From positions 1 through 38,254 of IMG/VR virus record IMGVR_UViG_3300027833_000113: 38,254 bases of DNA; one strand, written 5' to 3'. The position numbers and the translations under genes are program-made. Within the stretch, counting starts at the first letter, position 1. Each line of letters begins with the position of its first letter. This document shows positions 11,863 to 19,779 of the stretch, in pieces. This stretch comes from a virus. The notes under the pieces were generated by a model. That model was given only the letters and a program-made list of their open reading frames with translations. It was not told where the DNA came from and made no database searches.

Positions 11863-13689
11863 ATGAAACTCGTTTATGATTTAGAGTGTGACGGATTAGA
11901 TCCCAGTGTAATCTGGTGTATCGTTGCATACAACATCGACACTAAAGTGACGTACAAATTCTCAGACCATGATAACCTTCACGGATCTATTGAAGATGGT
12001 GTACGTCTTCTCAAAAACGCTGAACTATTGATCGGCCATAACATAATCGGATTCGATAACCGCGTGATCAACGATCTCTACGATGTCGATCTGAACAACA
12101 ACCGATGCCACGATACGTTTGTGATGTCTCAAGTACTCAGCTACAAGCGAACCCACCGCCACGGTTTAGCCGGTTGGGGTGAGCACTTAGGTAACTCAAA
12201 GATAACTTTCAACGAGTGGGATAAGTATAGCCGTGAAATGCTGAGGTACTGTGTGCAAGACGTCATGGTAAACGTAGCGGTCTACAATGAACTGCTCAAA
12301 GAATATGCAGCGATTTATGAGCGCAACCCAAAGATAAAACGTGGGCTGCAAGTCGAGCACGACGTAGCTATCTTCAACGCGGTAGTACGAAAGAAGGGCT
12401 GGAACTTTGACTCAGAGAAAGCAACGGCAACACTTAAACGTATGCACGATCGTATGCAGACTATCAAGGCAACCCTAGAGCCGAAGCTCGGTATGAAAAC
12501 TGTATACATTGATAAAGAGCCACGCAATCCTAAGTACAAAAAGAACGGTGACTTCAATCATCACACCGTCAATCAATTAACGGAGTACTTCGGGCATGAA
12601 GTTAAGCCAAGCGATACTCACCTTATTCAACCTGAAGAAACCTTCCAAAGAACGCGAGAAGAACAGATCGATTTGGGATCAACAGAGCTCGTTAAAGAAT
12701 GGCTTCTCGAAAACGGTTGGAAACCAGACGAATACCAGAGAAAGAAAATCGGATTTGAGTGGGTCACGACAGGCCCAAAGCTTACGAGTACCTCCCTTAC
12801 AGCGTTCGGCGAAGACGGTAAGCTCATCGACGAGTACTACACCCTTAGGTCCAGGAAAGCGGTCATCGAAGGTTGGGTAGACAAGCTTGTTGATGGACGC
12901 CTTCACGGTAACATGTGGACATGTGGCACACCAACATTCCGTGCTCGTCACGAAGTCATTGTTAACTTGCCTGCCGTGAACGCAGAGTGGGGTAGAGAAA
13001 TACGTGAGTTGCTCATCGCAGATGAAGGCACCATAATTGTGGGAGCTGATTCAAGTGGTAACCAGCTGCGAGGTCTGTGCCACTACGTGCGTAATGAAGC
13101 CTTCACTGAGGAAGTTATATTTGGCGATCAGCACCAACGTAACGCTGACGCTCTAGGCTCTTCCCGTCCTGTTGCGAAGTCTTATTTGTATGCGTACCTC
13201 TTCGGAGCTGGTGATGCGAAGCTAGGTCAAGTACTGACTGGTAAAGCAAACGCTTCGGTCGGTGCTAAATCTCGAGTCGACTTTGCTAAAGGCATCAAAG
13301 GCTTACAAGAGTTGAAAGACAAGCTCACAAAGCTATGGAAGCGCACTAAGTTCTCATCAGGTGAAGGTAAAGTTCCTGGCTTAGACGGTAGAACTGTATT
13401 CATTCCATCAGACCACCAAGCACTTAACTATCTTCTTCAATCAGCTGAGGCAATCACATGCAAAGCAGCAGTGTCTTACCAGATGCATAAGATAAAAGAA
13501 GAAGGCTTGCGAGCAGAGCCACGTCTAATGTACCATGACGAGTCAGCTTGGGCCGCTCATCCTGATGATGCAGTCCGTGTAGGCCAGATCCTAAAAGAAT
13601 CGTTCGCTGAAGCTCCTAAATGGTTCGGAGTTGCATGTATGGGAGGCGGTGACCCATCTTTCGGGAACAACTACTCCGAAGTTCACTGA
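11863..13689 (+). CDS. T7-type family A DNA polymerase with 3'-5' exonuclease
   Basis: The 608-residue product replicates phage DNA. The N-terminal proofreading exonuclease shows D6 and E8 (VYDLECDG), GHNIIGFD with D65, and YCVQDV with D133. Polymerase motif A is VGADSSGNQLRG with Asp396. Motif B is R435-x3-K439-x3-Y443 in RPVAKSYLYAYLFGAG; Tyr443 corresponds to T7 Tyr526, which permits dideoxynucleotide use. Motif C is YHDES with His558-Asp559-Glu560. It is about 100 residues shorter than T7 gp5 (704 aa), and whether it binds thioredoxin cannot be told. The ribosome site AGAAAGAAATAAG precedes ATG 11863. No intron interrupts it, unlike its neighbours. Confidence 0.95.
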   Translation: MKLVYDLECDGLDPSVIWCIVAYNIDTKVTYKFSDHDNLHGSIEDGVRLLKNAELLIGHNIIGFDNRVINDLYDVDLNNNRCHDTFVMSQVLSYKRTHRHGLAGWGEHLGNSKITFNEWDKYSREMLRYCVQDVMVNVAVYNELLKEYAAIYERNPKIKRGLQVEHDVAIFNAVVRKKGWNFDSEKATATLKRMHDRMQTIKATLEPKLGMKTVYIDKEPRNPKYKKNGDFNHHTVNQLTEYFGHEVKPSDTHLIQPEETFQRTREEQIDLGSTELVKEWLLENGWKPDEYQRKKIGFEWVTTGPKLTSTSLTAFGEDGKLIDEYYTLRSRKAVIEGWVDKLVDGRLHGNMWTCGTPTFRARHEVIVNLPAVNAEWGREIRELLIADEGTIIVGADSSGNQLRGLCHYVRNEAFTEEVIFGDQHQRNADALGSSRPVAKSYLYAYLFGAGDAKLGQVLTGKANASVGAKSRVDFAKGIKGLQELKDKLTKLWKRTKFSSGEGKVPGLDGRTVFIPSDHQALNYLLQSAEAITCKAAVSYQMHKIKEEGLRAEPRLMYHDESAWAAHPDDAVRVGQILKESFAEAPKWFGVACMGGGDPSFGNNYSEVH

Positions 13690-13737
13690 CCAGAGGCCAC
13701 AAACCCTCGATTAAGCAACATGAGGAGTTGACTACTA

Positions 13738-14025
13738 ATGGATTGGGATCTAGAACGCGCAAAGAAGAAGTCAGCGTGGAAACATAGAAGCAAACTGCGG
13801 CAAGACTCTACACCTTGCGAGATTTGTGGTGAACCGGAATACAAGTTCACTATTAAAAACAAAGTGCAACCTATTTGCAAGCTATGTTTTCGTAAAATAG
13901 AACAAGAGAACACTGACTTTTCTCAGTTTGGTGATCGACTCGCCACCCATTTAAACATCAAGGGGTTTGCAGGAACTAAAGAACGAAAGTACCACGCAGA
14001 CCACTACTCTAAGAAATACGATTAG
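13738..14025 (+). CDS. Small zinc-ribbon protein
   Basis: The 95-residue basic protein has two CxxC knuckles, CEIC (about 22-25) and CKLC (about 43-46), separated by about 17 residues, a typical zinc ribbon. The rest is charged, with a C-terminal KYHADHYSKKYD. GAGGAG lies nine bases before the ATG. Its place between DNA polymerase and exonuclease suggests a nucleic-acid-binding accessory role; no family is assigned. Confidence 0.6.
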   Translation: MDWDLERAKKKSAWKHRSKLRQDSTPCEICGEPEYKFTIKNKVQPICKLCFRKIEQENTDFSQFGDRLATHLNIKGFAGTKERKYHADHYSKKYD

Positions 14026-14037
14026 AAAGGAAACATA

Positions 14038-14787
14038 ATGTTTCAAGATATACTACTGATCGACGCAGATAGTTTGTACTTCCGTATAGCGTGCAGCACT
14101 CAGCGTCAGAAAGATATTCGCAAGGGTATCAAATACACTATGAACGAAATCAAAAGAAACTGTGGAGTGAATGATTATCTGTGTGCAGTGAAAGGCAACG
14201 GTAACTTCAGAAACAATGTAGATTCATCGTACAAAGGGCAGCGCAAGTCGTTGGACCCTAAGATCAAAGCTGCGGTCGAGTATGGCCGTCAGCACATGAT
14301 CAAAGAGTACAATGCAATCGAAGCAGACGACATGGAAGCAGACGATCTAGTCAGTATCTGGGCTTACGAGATGATGGACTCTGGTAGAGAGCCAATCATT
14401 GTAGCTATCGATAAAGATCTACTGCAGATTCCAGGCTGGCACTACAACTTTGTTAAGAAAGAGCCACCACGACACATCGATGAAGACGAAGCCAATCTAC
14501 TACTGATGCTTCAATGCTTAGTTGGTGACACGGCAGACAACATCAAAGGTATTAAAGGCGTTGGCCCTAAGAAAGCTGCTATGATACTGAAAGACGTGCC
14601 GATGAAACGTCGTTGGAGTCGTGTGCGCGCTGCGTATCGTGCTCACAAAGCATCCAACCTTGACACAAACTACACGTTGTTGAGAATGTTGAAGAGCTGG
14701 GATGAGTACGAAGAAGTCAGAGATAAGTTCAAACAACGTGAGGCTGTAAGAAATGAGCAATCATCATTGGAAGGGAATAGCTCCTGA
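14038..14787 (+). CDS. 5'-3' exonuclease (FEN/T7 gp6-like)
   Basis: The 249-residue product shows the flap-nuclease fold: LLIDADSLYFR at the N-terminus with metal-binding Asp9/Asp11, then EADDMEADDLVSI and AIDKDLLQIPG with further carboxylates, and a helix-hairpin-helix, GDTADNIKGIKGVGPKKA (about 165-182). Such enzymes remove RNA primers and degrade host DNA. GAAAGGAAACATA precedes ATG 14038. The 3' end overlaps the next gene by 35 bases. It belongs to the core replication block with polymerase and primase-helicase. Confidence 0.88.
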   Translation: MFQDILLIDADSLYFRIACSTQRQKDIRKGIKYTMNEIKRNCGVNDYLCAVKGNGNFRNNVDSSYKGQRKSLDPKIKAAVEYGRQHMIKEYNAIEADDMEADDLVSIWAYEMMDSGREPIIVAIDKDLLQIPGWHYNFVKKEPPRHIDEDEANLLLMLQCLVGDTADNIKGIKGVGPKKAAMILKDVPMKRRWSRVRAAYRAHKASNLDTNYTLLRMLKSWDEYEEVRDKFKQREAVRNEQSSLEGNSS

Positions 14788-15247
14788 TCCAGATAAGAAT
14801 CACGGGTTCATATACTTGGTTCGCAATACGGTAACCGAACAGTTATACGTAGGGAAAAAGGCATATTGGTCAGAGCGATCGAAGATTGTTCCTGGTAAAA
14901 CTCGAAGAAAGAAGTTTAAAACTCCTAACAAGTGGGAGTTCTACACCGGATCGAGCAGATGGCTGAACGAAGCGTTTGAAGAACATGGCAAAGCAAACTT
15001 TGAATTTGTAATGATCATAAACTGTGAAACAAAAGGCTGGCTCACATACGTAGAGTGTAACTTACAACACAAGCTCAATGTACTGACTGACAAACTCAGT
15101 GATAACGTAACTCCACGCTTCTACAACAAGCAGATAGGAGCTATTAAGTTCATACCGCCGAGTGATAGATCCTACATGATAGGTGACGACCACTGGACAA
15201 ACCAAGTAAACAACATCCAACTTAAGGAAGAAAGAGAGTACGAATGA
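14753..15247 (+). CDS. GIY-YIG-like putative endonuclease
   Basis: The 164-residue product has an N-terminal GIY-YIG-like pattern: GFIYLVRN (18-25) and, ten residues after Tyr21, LYVGKKAYW (31-39), with a Glu later (YVECNLQHK) in the position of the metal-binding glutamate. It continues with SSRWLNEAFEEHGKANFEF, a helix common in phage relatives. It may be a free-standing homing endonuclease or a replication-linked nuclease. It overlaps the exonuclease gene by 35 bases and the primase gene by four, and a GTGAGG ribosome site lies inside the exonuclease frame. Confidence 0.6.
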   Translation: MSNHHWKGIAPDPDKNHGFIYLVRNTVTEQLYVGKKAYWSERSKIVPGKTRRKKFKTPNKWEFYTGSSRWLNEAFEEHGKANFEFVMIINCETKGWLTYVECNLQHKLNVLTDKLSDNVTPRFYNKQIGAIKFIPPSDRSYMIGDDHWTNQVNNIQLKEEREYE

Positions 15248-16860
15248 AAGTCCCCTGCGATAGTTGTGGAAGCTCAGACGCAAACCACTTATACGAAGAT
15301 GGACACACCCACTGCTTCTCATGTTCGAGAACAGTTCAACCTAAACTAGAAAGAGATAAGATGAAAGACTATGGACCTACCCCCTATACTTCAGCTACTA
15401 ACCTCACCCACATACACGATCTTAGTGGTCACGCTCTTAGTAGTCGTGGTATTACTAAGGAGGTAGTCGACTTCTTCGACGTCAAGATGGGATTCGATGA
15501 GAACCGTAAGCCACAATCACACTATTACCCATACACTAAGAAGGGAGTTACAGTCGCATACAAAGAACGCAGGCTACCAAAATCGTTTGCTGTCAGCGGT
15601 GACTTCAAGTCTGTGGAAATGTTCGGTCAGTCTAAGTTTTCTGGTGGCAGAACGTTAGTAATCTGCGAAGGTGAAATAGATGTTATGTCTGTAGCACAAG
15701 CATTCAAGGACTACAAAGGCGTTATCTATCCTGTCGTAGGTGTTCCAAGTGCAAGCGACACTAACGCTGTGCTGCGGCAACGTGACTGGATAAATGGCTT
15801 TGAAAAAGTAATACTGATGATGGATAACGATGATGCTGGCGAAAAGGCAACAGACACAATCGCTAAGATCATCAAGACAGGCAAAGCATACGTTGCTACA
15901 CTGCCAGAGAAAGACGCTAACGAGTCTTATCTTAAGCACGGTAAGACTTCTATTCTTCGTGCGATATGGGATGCAAAAGAGTGGTCACCTGCTGACATCG
16001 TTTCAGGTGATGCTGTGTGGGAACACTTCAAATCTCGTCAAGAGATCAAATCAATACCATATCCATCGTGCTTGCAAGGTCTCAACGACAAACTGGATGG
16101 CATGAGATACGGCGAGATCACTCTATTTACGAGTGGCACTGGCTCAGGTAAGTCAACAGTGATCAAAGAGATTGCTTTAGATTTACTTGACACTACTGAC
16201 AGCCGCATCGGCCTCATCAGTCTCGAGGAAAGCATTGGTGATACAGCAGAGAAATTCATCTCTATGTCACTTAAGAAATCTGTGTCTGATCCTCCACCAC
16301 TTGACGAGAAGGATCTCAAAGCAGGCTTCGATAAAGTGTTCGGTGATGAACGGCTCGTGCTGCTCGATCACCAAGGTTCAGTGGGAGATAGCTCTCTGAT
16401 TGATAAGATCGAGTACATGTGCCTCATGGGTTGCAAATATCTTGTACTAGACCACATAACGATAGCTGTATCTGAAGGAAGCAAAGGTCTGTCAGGTAAC
16501 GAAGCGATCGATAAGATCATGTCAGACCTGCTCAAAGTAGTGAAGAGACATAACGTATGGCTTGGTCTAATATCTCACTTGCGCAAAGCACAAGACGGTA
16601 AATCGTTCGAGGAAGGCCATCTTGCGTCTATCGACGACATCAAAGGCAGTGGTTCAATCAAACAAATCTCGTTCGACATCATTGCTTTTGCTCGTAACTT
16701 AATTGCTGAAGATGAAACAACACGGAACACAATTAAATTTCGTGTACTCAAATCACGTTTCACAGGCAGGACTGGTGACGCAGGCGCAGCAACCTACGAT
16801 CCAAGTACTACTCGACTGACTGACGCCGTTGAATTGGAGTTTGAAGCGGTCGATCTATAA
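15244..16860 (+). CDS. Primase-helicase (T7 gp4-like)
   Basis: The 538-residue bifunctional enzyme has an N-terminal zinc ribbon (C5-x2-C8 ... C24-x2-C27), a TOPRIM primase core with CEGEIDVMS (Glu142) and MMDNDDAG (Asp194, Asp196), and a RecA-type helicase. Walker A is SGTGSGKST (about 297-305), followed by LISLEE, KYLVLDHITI (Walker B) and LGLISHLRK. It unwinds DNA at the fork and makes RNA primers. The length is close to T7 gp4 (566 aa). The ATGA overlap with the previous gene implies translational coupling. Confidence 0.95.
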   Translation: MKVPCDSCGSSDANHLYEDGHTHCFSCSRTVQPKLERDKMKDYGPTPYTSATNLTHIHDLSGHALSSRGITKEVVDFFDVKMGFDENRKPQSHYYPYTKKGVTVAYKERRLPKSFAVSGDFKSVEMFGQSKFSGGRTLVICEGEIDVMSVAQAFKDYKGVIYPVVGVPSASDTNAVLRQRDWINGFEKVILMMDNDDAGEKATDTIAKIIKTGKAYVATLPEKDANESYLKHGKTSILRAIWDAKEWSPADIVSGDAVWEHFKSRQEIKSIPYPSCLQGLNDKLDGMRYGEITLFTSGTGSGKSTVIKEIALDLLDTTDSRIGLISLEESIGDTAEKFISMSLKKSVSDPPPLDEKDLKAGFDKVFGDERLVLLDHQGSVGDSSLIDKIEYMCLMGCKYLVLDHITIAVSEGSKGLSGNEAIDKIMSDLLKVVKRHNVWLGLISHLRKAQDGKSFEEGHLASIDDIKGSGSIKQISFDIIAFARNLIAEDETTRNTIKFRVLKSRFTGRTGDAGAATYDPSTTRLTDAVELEFEAVDL

Positions 16861-16873
16861 CTACTAACACAGT

Positions 16874-16902
16874 GGCGTAGCTCTCATAACAAGAGCTATG
16901 CC
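16874..16902 (+). terminator. Hairpin between primase-helicase and RNA polymerase genes
   Basis: GGCGTAGCTCT pairs with AGAGCTATGCC (11 bp, one G-U) around CATAACA. There is no U-run, so it may attenuate, stabilise or be cut by RNase III rather than terminate fully. The 69-base gap holds nothing else except the ribosome site AAGGGG of the next gene. Confidence 0.6.
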
Positions 16903-16929
16903 TTGCACAAATATAAATTATAAGGGGAC

Positions 16930-18093
16930 TTGAATTTGTATGCAATAAATCAAGTGATCGAGTACCTGAACCGCAAAGTCTCTCGCGTTAATCTAAATAA
17001 CCAGAAGGCAAACAGGGGTGGTGTGCTCGTTAAAACTCACCACGGTTGGGAAGACAAGTTGGAGAAGCTAGTCGCAGTTTCATTCCAGATTATTCAATCC
17101 CAATTCACACGAACATCAAGCGACTATCTTCCAGGTGAAGCAGGACTGACGGCAACATCAATGGTGATAGGTAAAGCGGTCGCAAGACTTATCAGTCGAG
17201 AACCTGTGAAGACAGAGCATCAGCTTACAATTGGTGACCTGTTTATCGAAGGCTTTGTGTACCATGGCTTTGCTGAACTCATTCCACCAACACGGCGTGA
17301 TGAGTCTTATATTCTCAAAGCAACTCCGAAGTGGGAAGAGCTTGCCGATATACCGTTGGAGTTAGTGAAAGAAACTATATTAGGCAGCTTCAAAGAGCCA
17401 CAAGCCGTCACTAAGAACGCTCATAAAATGCATGACTTCTTGTACGATGCCGACGCACCTTACGTGGTAGCGATAGAGAAGCTACAGAATGTACGCTGGA
17501 CGATCAATCATGCGATCATTGATAAGATAGTAGCTCCACCGTCTGAACCTCACGAGAATGATGCTAAAGAACAGAGACGGCGCAGCAAGGTCATCGAGTA
17601 TAAGTTTATAAAGTCAAAGGCAGAAGTCCTCAAAGATTGGGATTCGTTCTATCAGACTTTTGAAGCAGACTACCGTGGACGAATCTATAACACAGAGCCG
17701 TTTTTAAACTATCAAAGTTGTGACATGGCAAAGGGTTTGCTTCTATTTGCAGACGCTAAGCCTATTGACGATGCCGGCCAGTTCTGGTTAGCGGTTCATA
17801 CCGCCGCCTGCTACAACCAACACTACGCTCTTGATGATATTCCTGAGTGGTGTGAGCAAGACTATCGCGCGCACCTCTTAGAAGAGGGCTTGGAAGACAT
17901 CTCGGTAGACAAGATGACACTCAACGATAGAGCGAACTGGACTATGAACCACTGGGACAAGATCCTTCAAGGCGAGCTAGATCTGAGAGCTGAGAAGCCT
18001 TACATGTTCTTAGCGAGCTGCTATGAGTGGAGATTTGTGCAGGAGACAGGGTTAACTCAACTTCCTGTAGCTATCGATGGTTCGAACAACGGT
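16930..18093 (+). CDS. T7-type single-subunit RNA polymerase, exon 1
   Basis: This exon encodes residues 1-388. The start appears to be TTG (16930, or 16936) after AAGGGG; no in-frame ATG is nearby. The T/DxxGR motif is DYRGRIYNTEPF with Arg251. Motif A is VAIDGSNNG with Asp383, cut by the intron right after GGT. Spliced to exon 2 the enzyme has 729 residues, shorter than T7 RNAP (883) mainly at the N-terminus, where promoter recognition and melting functions reside. It probably transcribes late genes from the T7-like promoters at 7709-7731 and 37446-37468. Confidence 0.93.
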
Positions 18094-18427
18094 TAATTGC
18101 TAGCCGTTATAAAACCTTGTGAATTGACTGGGAACCCCTACCATTAAGTTGAGGGCAATCAGCAGCGAAGCCTCCTAACAGAGGAACGTTCAACGACTAT
18201 TCCGAAAGGAAGTACACTCAAGTGAGTGGAAGCGCAAGGCACTCTTTAGTTAGAGTGATGATATAGTCTGATCTGCATGGTAACATGCAGCAGGTTCTTA
18301 CAAACCTACTAACAATGGTTGACATACGTCCCTTATAGAGAACAACAAGGGATCGGCCTTCTCAAGATGGCATGGAGACAACTGTAAGAACCGGAGTAAG
18401 CCTAACGACCTTGCTCGAACATAAATG
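18094..18427 (+). ncRNA. Group I intron 3 in the RNA polymerase gene (td-like, 334 nt)
   Basis: P1 pairs exon AACGGT with intron GCCGTT, the splice-site U facing G. The core shows GGCAATCAGCAGC, GTTCAACGACTA and GATGATATAGTCTGATC, then a hairpin CTGCATGGTAACATGCAG, and it ends GTAAGCCTAACGACCTTGCTCGAACATAAATG-type sequence like the T4 td intron. Long stretches agree with intron 2 in the RNR gene, so the two are relatives. No ORF of note is inside, but a T7-type promoter sequence is (18322-18343). Splicing joins GSNNG to WQHLG. Confidence 0.9.
18322..18343 (+). promoter_or_regulatory. T7-type promoter-like sequence C inside intron 3
   Basis: ATACGTCCCTTATAGAG matches the core of site A (7709-7731, minus strand) at 16 of 17 positions, here on the + strand. 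Initiation would be at G18338. A transcript would cover the 3' part of the intron, exon 2 of the RNA polymerase and the next gene, ending at the terminator at 19.7 kb. Its function there is unclear. Confidence 0.5.
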
Positions 18428-19453
18428 TGGCAGCACTTAGGTGCTATAAGCAAAGACACTCTAACTGGCGAACTTGTGGGTCTGATTCCTACAGTGATTC
18501 AGAAAGACTTCTACGTTCAAACTGCAAAGAAGCTGATAGAGCTAGCAGCAACTGATAAGCGTCTGTCTTCATTGCTTCAGAGAATGCCTATGAAACACAT
18601 AAGAAAAGGCATCAGTAAGAGAGGCAGCATGACGAGAGCCTACTCAGCAGGAGCCGGTAAGATAGCAGAGAACATGTACTTCGATGTTCGAGCTGAAGAG
18701 TTCACTGACGCGTACGGGATAACTCGTAAGGATTGTGACAAGTTAGCTTTGCTACTAGTTAAGGCAATCGATGCTGTGTGTCCAGGGCCTTTGCAGACAA
18801 TGTCTTACTTACAGGAACTAGCTCAATTTCAAATAGGAAAACACGAGTTAGTCGGTGGTTCACGCAAAGAGTTCAACGAGTTGAAAGCTAGACGCAGAGA
18901 ATTGTTAAGTCAGAAGCTGCTGTCTGAAGATGAGTTGATAGAATTGAATGATACATCCATCGCTATTCAAAGTTTCTCATACGAACTGACATACGGCAAC
19001 GGTGAAAGCGTGATAGAGTGGACAACTCCATCAGGCTTCGTTGCGCGCTATGAGAACTTCACAACTGTAGACTTCAAGGCAAGAGCTAGATTGAATGGCA
19101 AGGATGTAAAGCATGTACTGAAAACGCCCACAGATAGACCTAATATAAGAGGTTTTATGTCTGGTATATCCCCTAACTTTATCCACTCGATGGATGCAGC
19201 ACACATGGCCCTTGTGATAGCTGAATGGGACGGCACGTTCGGAGCTGTGCATGACAGCTTTGCCACTCATGCATCTGATGTAGATGTTTTACTTCAGAGA
19301 ACCAAAGAGGTATTCATAGATATGTATTCAAGTGATAACTTCTTTGACACCATACGACAGCAAGTAACCAACAACACGGATAGCGTAGAGCAACCTGCGA
19401 TAGGTAAGCTCAACGTGGGAGACATAGATGACAGCAAATACTTCTTCTGCTGA
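18428..19453 (+). CDS. T7-type single-subunit RNA polymerase, exon 2
   Basis: This exon encodes residues 389-729, starting WQHLGAISKDT right after the intron; the ATG at 18425 is intron sequence. Motif B is RKGISKRGSMTRAYSAG, with Lys452 and Tyr460 in the T7 K631/Y639 positions; Lys448 replaces the usual Arg, and Ser461 follows the Tyr where T7 has Gly. Motif C is AVHDSFATHA with Asp664, preceded by FIHSMDAAHMALV. The enzyme is otherwise complete. The 3' end overlaps the next small gene by 26 bases. Confidence 0.93.
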   Translation, partial: WQHLGAISKDTLTGELVGLIPTVIQKDFYVQTAKKLIELAATDKRLSSLLQRMPMKHIRKGISKRGSMTRAYSAGAGKIAENMYFDVRAEEFTDAYGITRKDCDKLALLLVKAIDAVCPGPLQTMSYLQELAQFQIGKHELVGGSRKEFNELKARRRELLSQKLLSEDELIELNDTSIAIQSFSYELTYGNGESVIEWTTPSGFVARYENFTTVDFKARARLNGKDVKHVLKTPTDRPNIRGFMSGISPNFIHSMDAAHMALVIAEWDGTFGAVHDSFATHASDVDVLLQRTKEVFIDMYSSDNFFDTIRQQVTNNTDSVEQPAIGKLNVGDIDDSKYFFC

Positions 19454-19694
19454 TAAGACTAACTACAACATAATGGCTCTGAGAGGAGCAACCATTGACG
19501 ACATGGAGTACGTTGAGACATTTGGACTGAACGCTGACTTGGCGTACACTCCAGGGCTCAATGACGCTATGCTAGACGAAGCATTCAGACAGAACATAGA
19601 CGCTGGAATGGAAGAGAGTGAAGCTAACAAGATAAGAGACACTCATTCGACAGGCATCAAGCGATTGCTTGCTGCGAACGGTCTACTGAAATGA
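19428..19694 (+). CDS. Hypothetical protein after RNA polymerase
   Basis: The 88-residue acidic helical protein (starts MTANTSSADKTNYNIMAL) is not recognised. GGGAG lies about nine bases before its ATG, inside the RNA polymerase gene, so translation is coupled. Being last in the + strand unit and tied to the RNA polymerase, it may regulate transcription, as small T7 proteins do, but no motif supports this. Confidence 0.55.
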   Translation: MTANTSSADKTNYNIMALRGATIDDMEYVETFGLNADLAYTPGLNDAMLDEAFRQNIDAGMEESEANKIRDTHSTGIKRLLAANGLLK

Positions 19695-19708
19695 TTAACT
19701 AGATCGAA

Positions 19709-19771
19709 TAAAAAAAAAGGCGAACCTTGAGAAACCGTAATGGTCTCTCTTAGGTTCGCCTTATTTTTTTT
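19709..19771. terminator. Bidirectional terminator between convergent units
   Basis: AAGGCGAACCT pairs with AGGTTCGCCTT, extended inside by GAGA/TCTC and ACC/GGT. A run of nine or more A precedes it and a run of eight T follows, so it works for transcripts from both sides. It separates the + strand replication genes from the minus-strand virion genes. Confidence 0.95.
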
Positions 19772-19779
19772 GTTAACGT

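Noticed and set aside
16913-16928. Another T7-type promoter (ATTATAAGGGGAC)
   Set aside because: Only the TATAAGGG part resembles the sites; the rest differs, and AAGGGG is better explained as the ribosome site of the RNA polymerase gene.
18094-18430. Frameshift or premature stop in the RNA polymerase gene; ATG 18425 as a separate gene start
   Set aside because: The interruption has a complete td-like group I intron, and splicing joins GSNNG to WQHLG exactly as the family requires. ATG 18425 is the intron's end.
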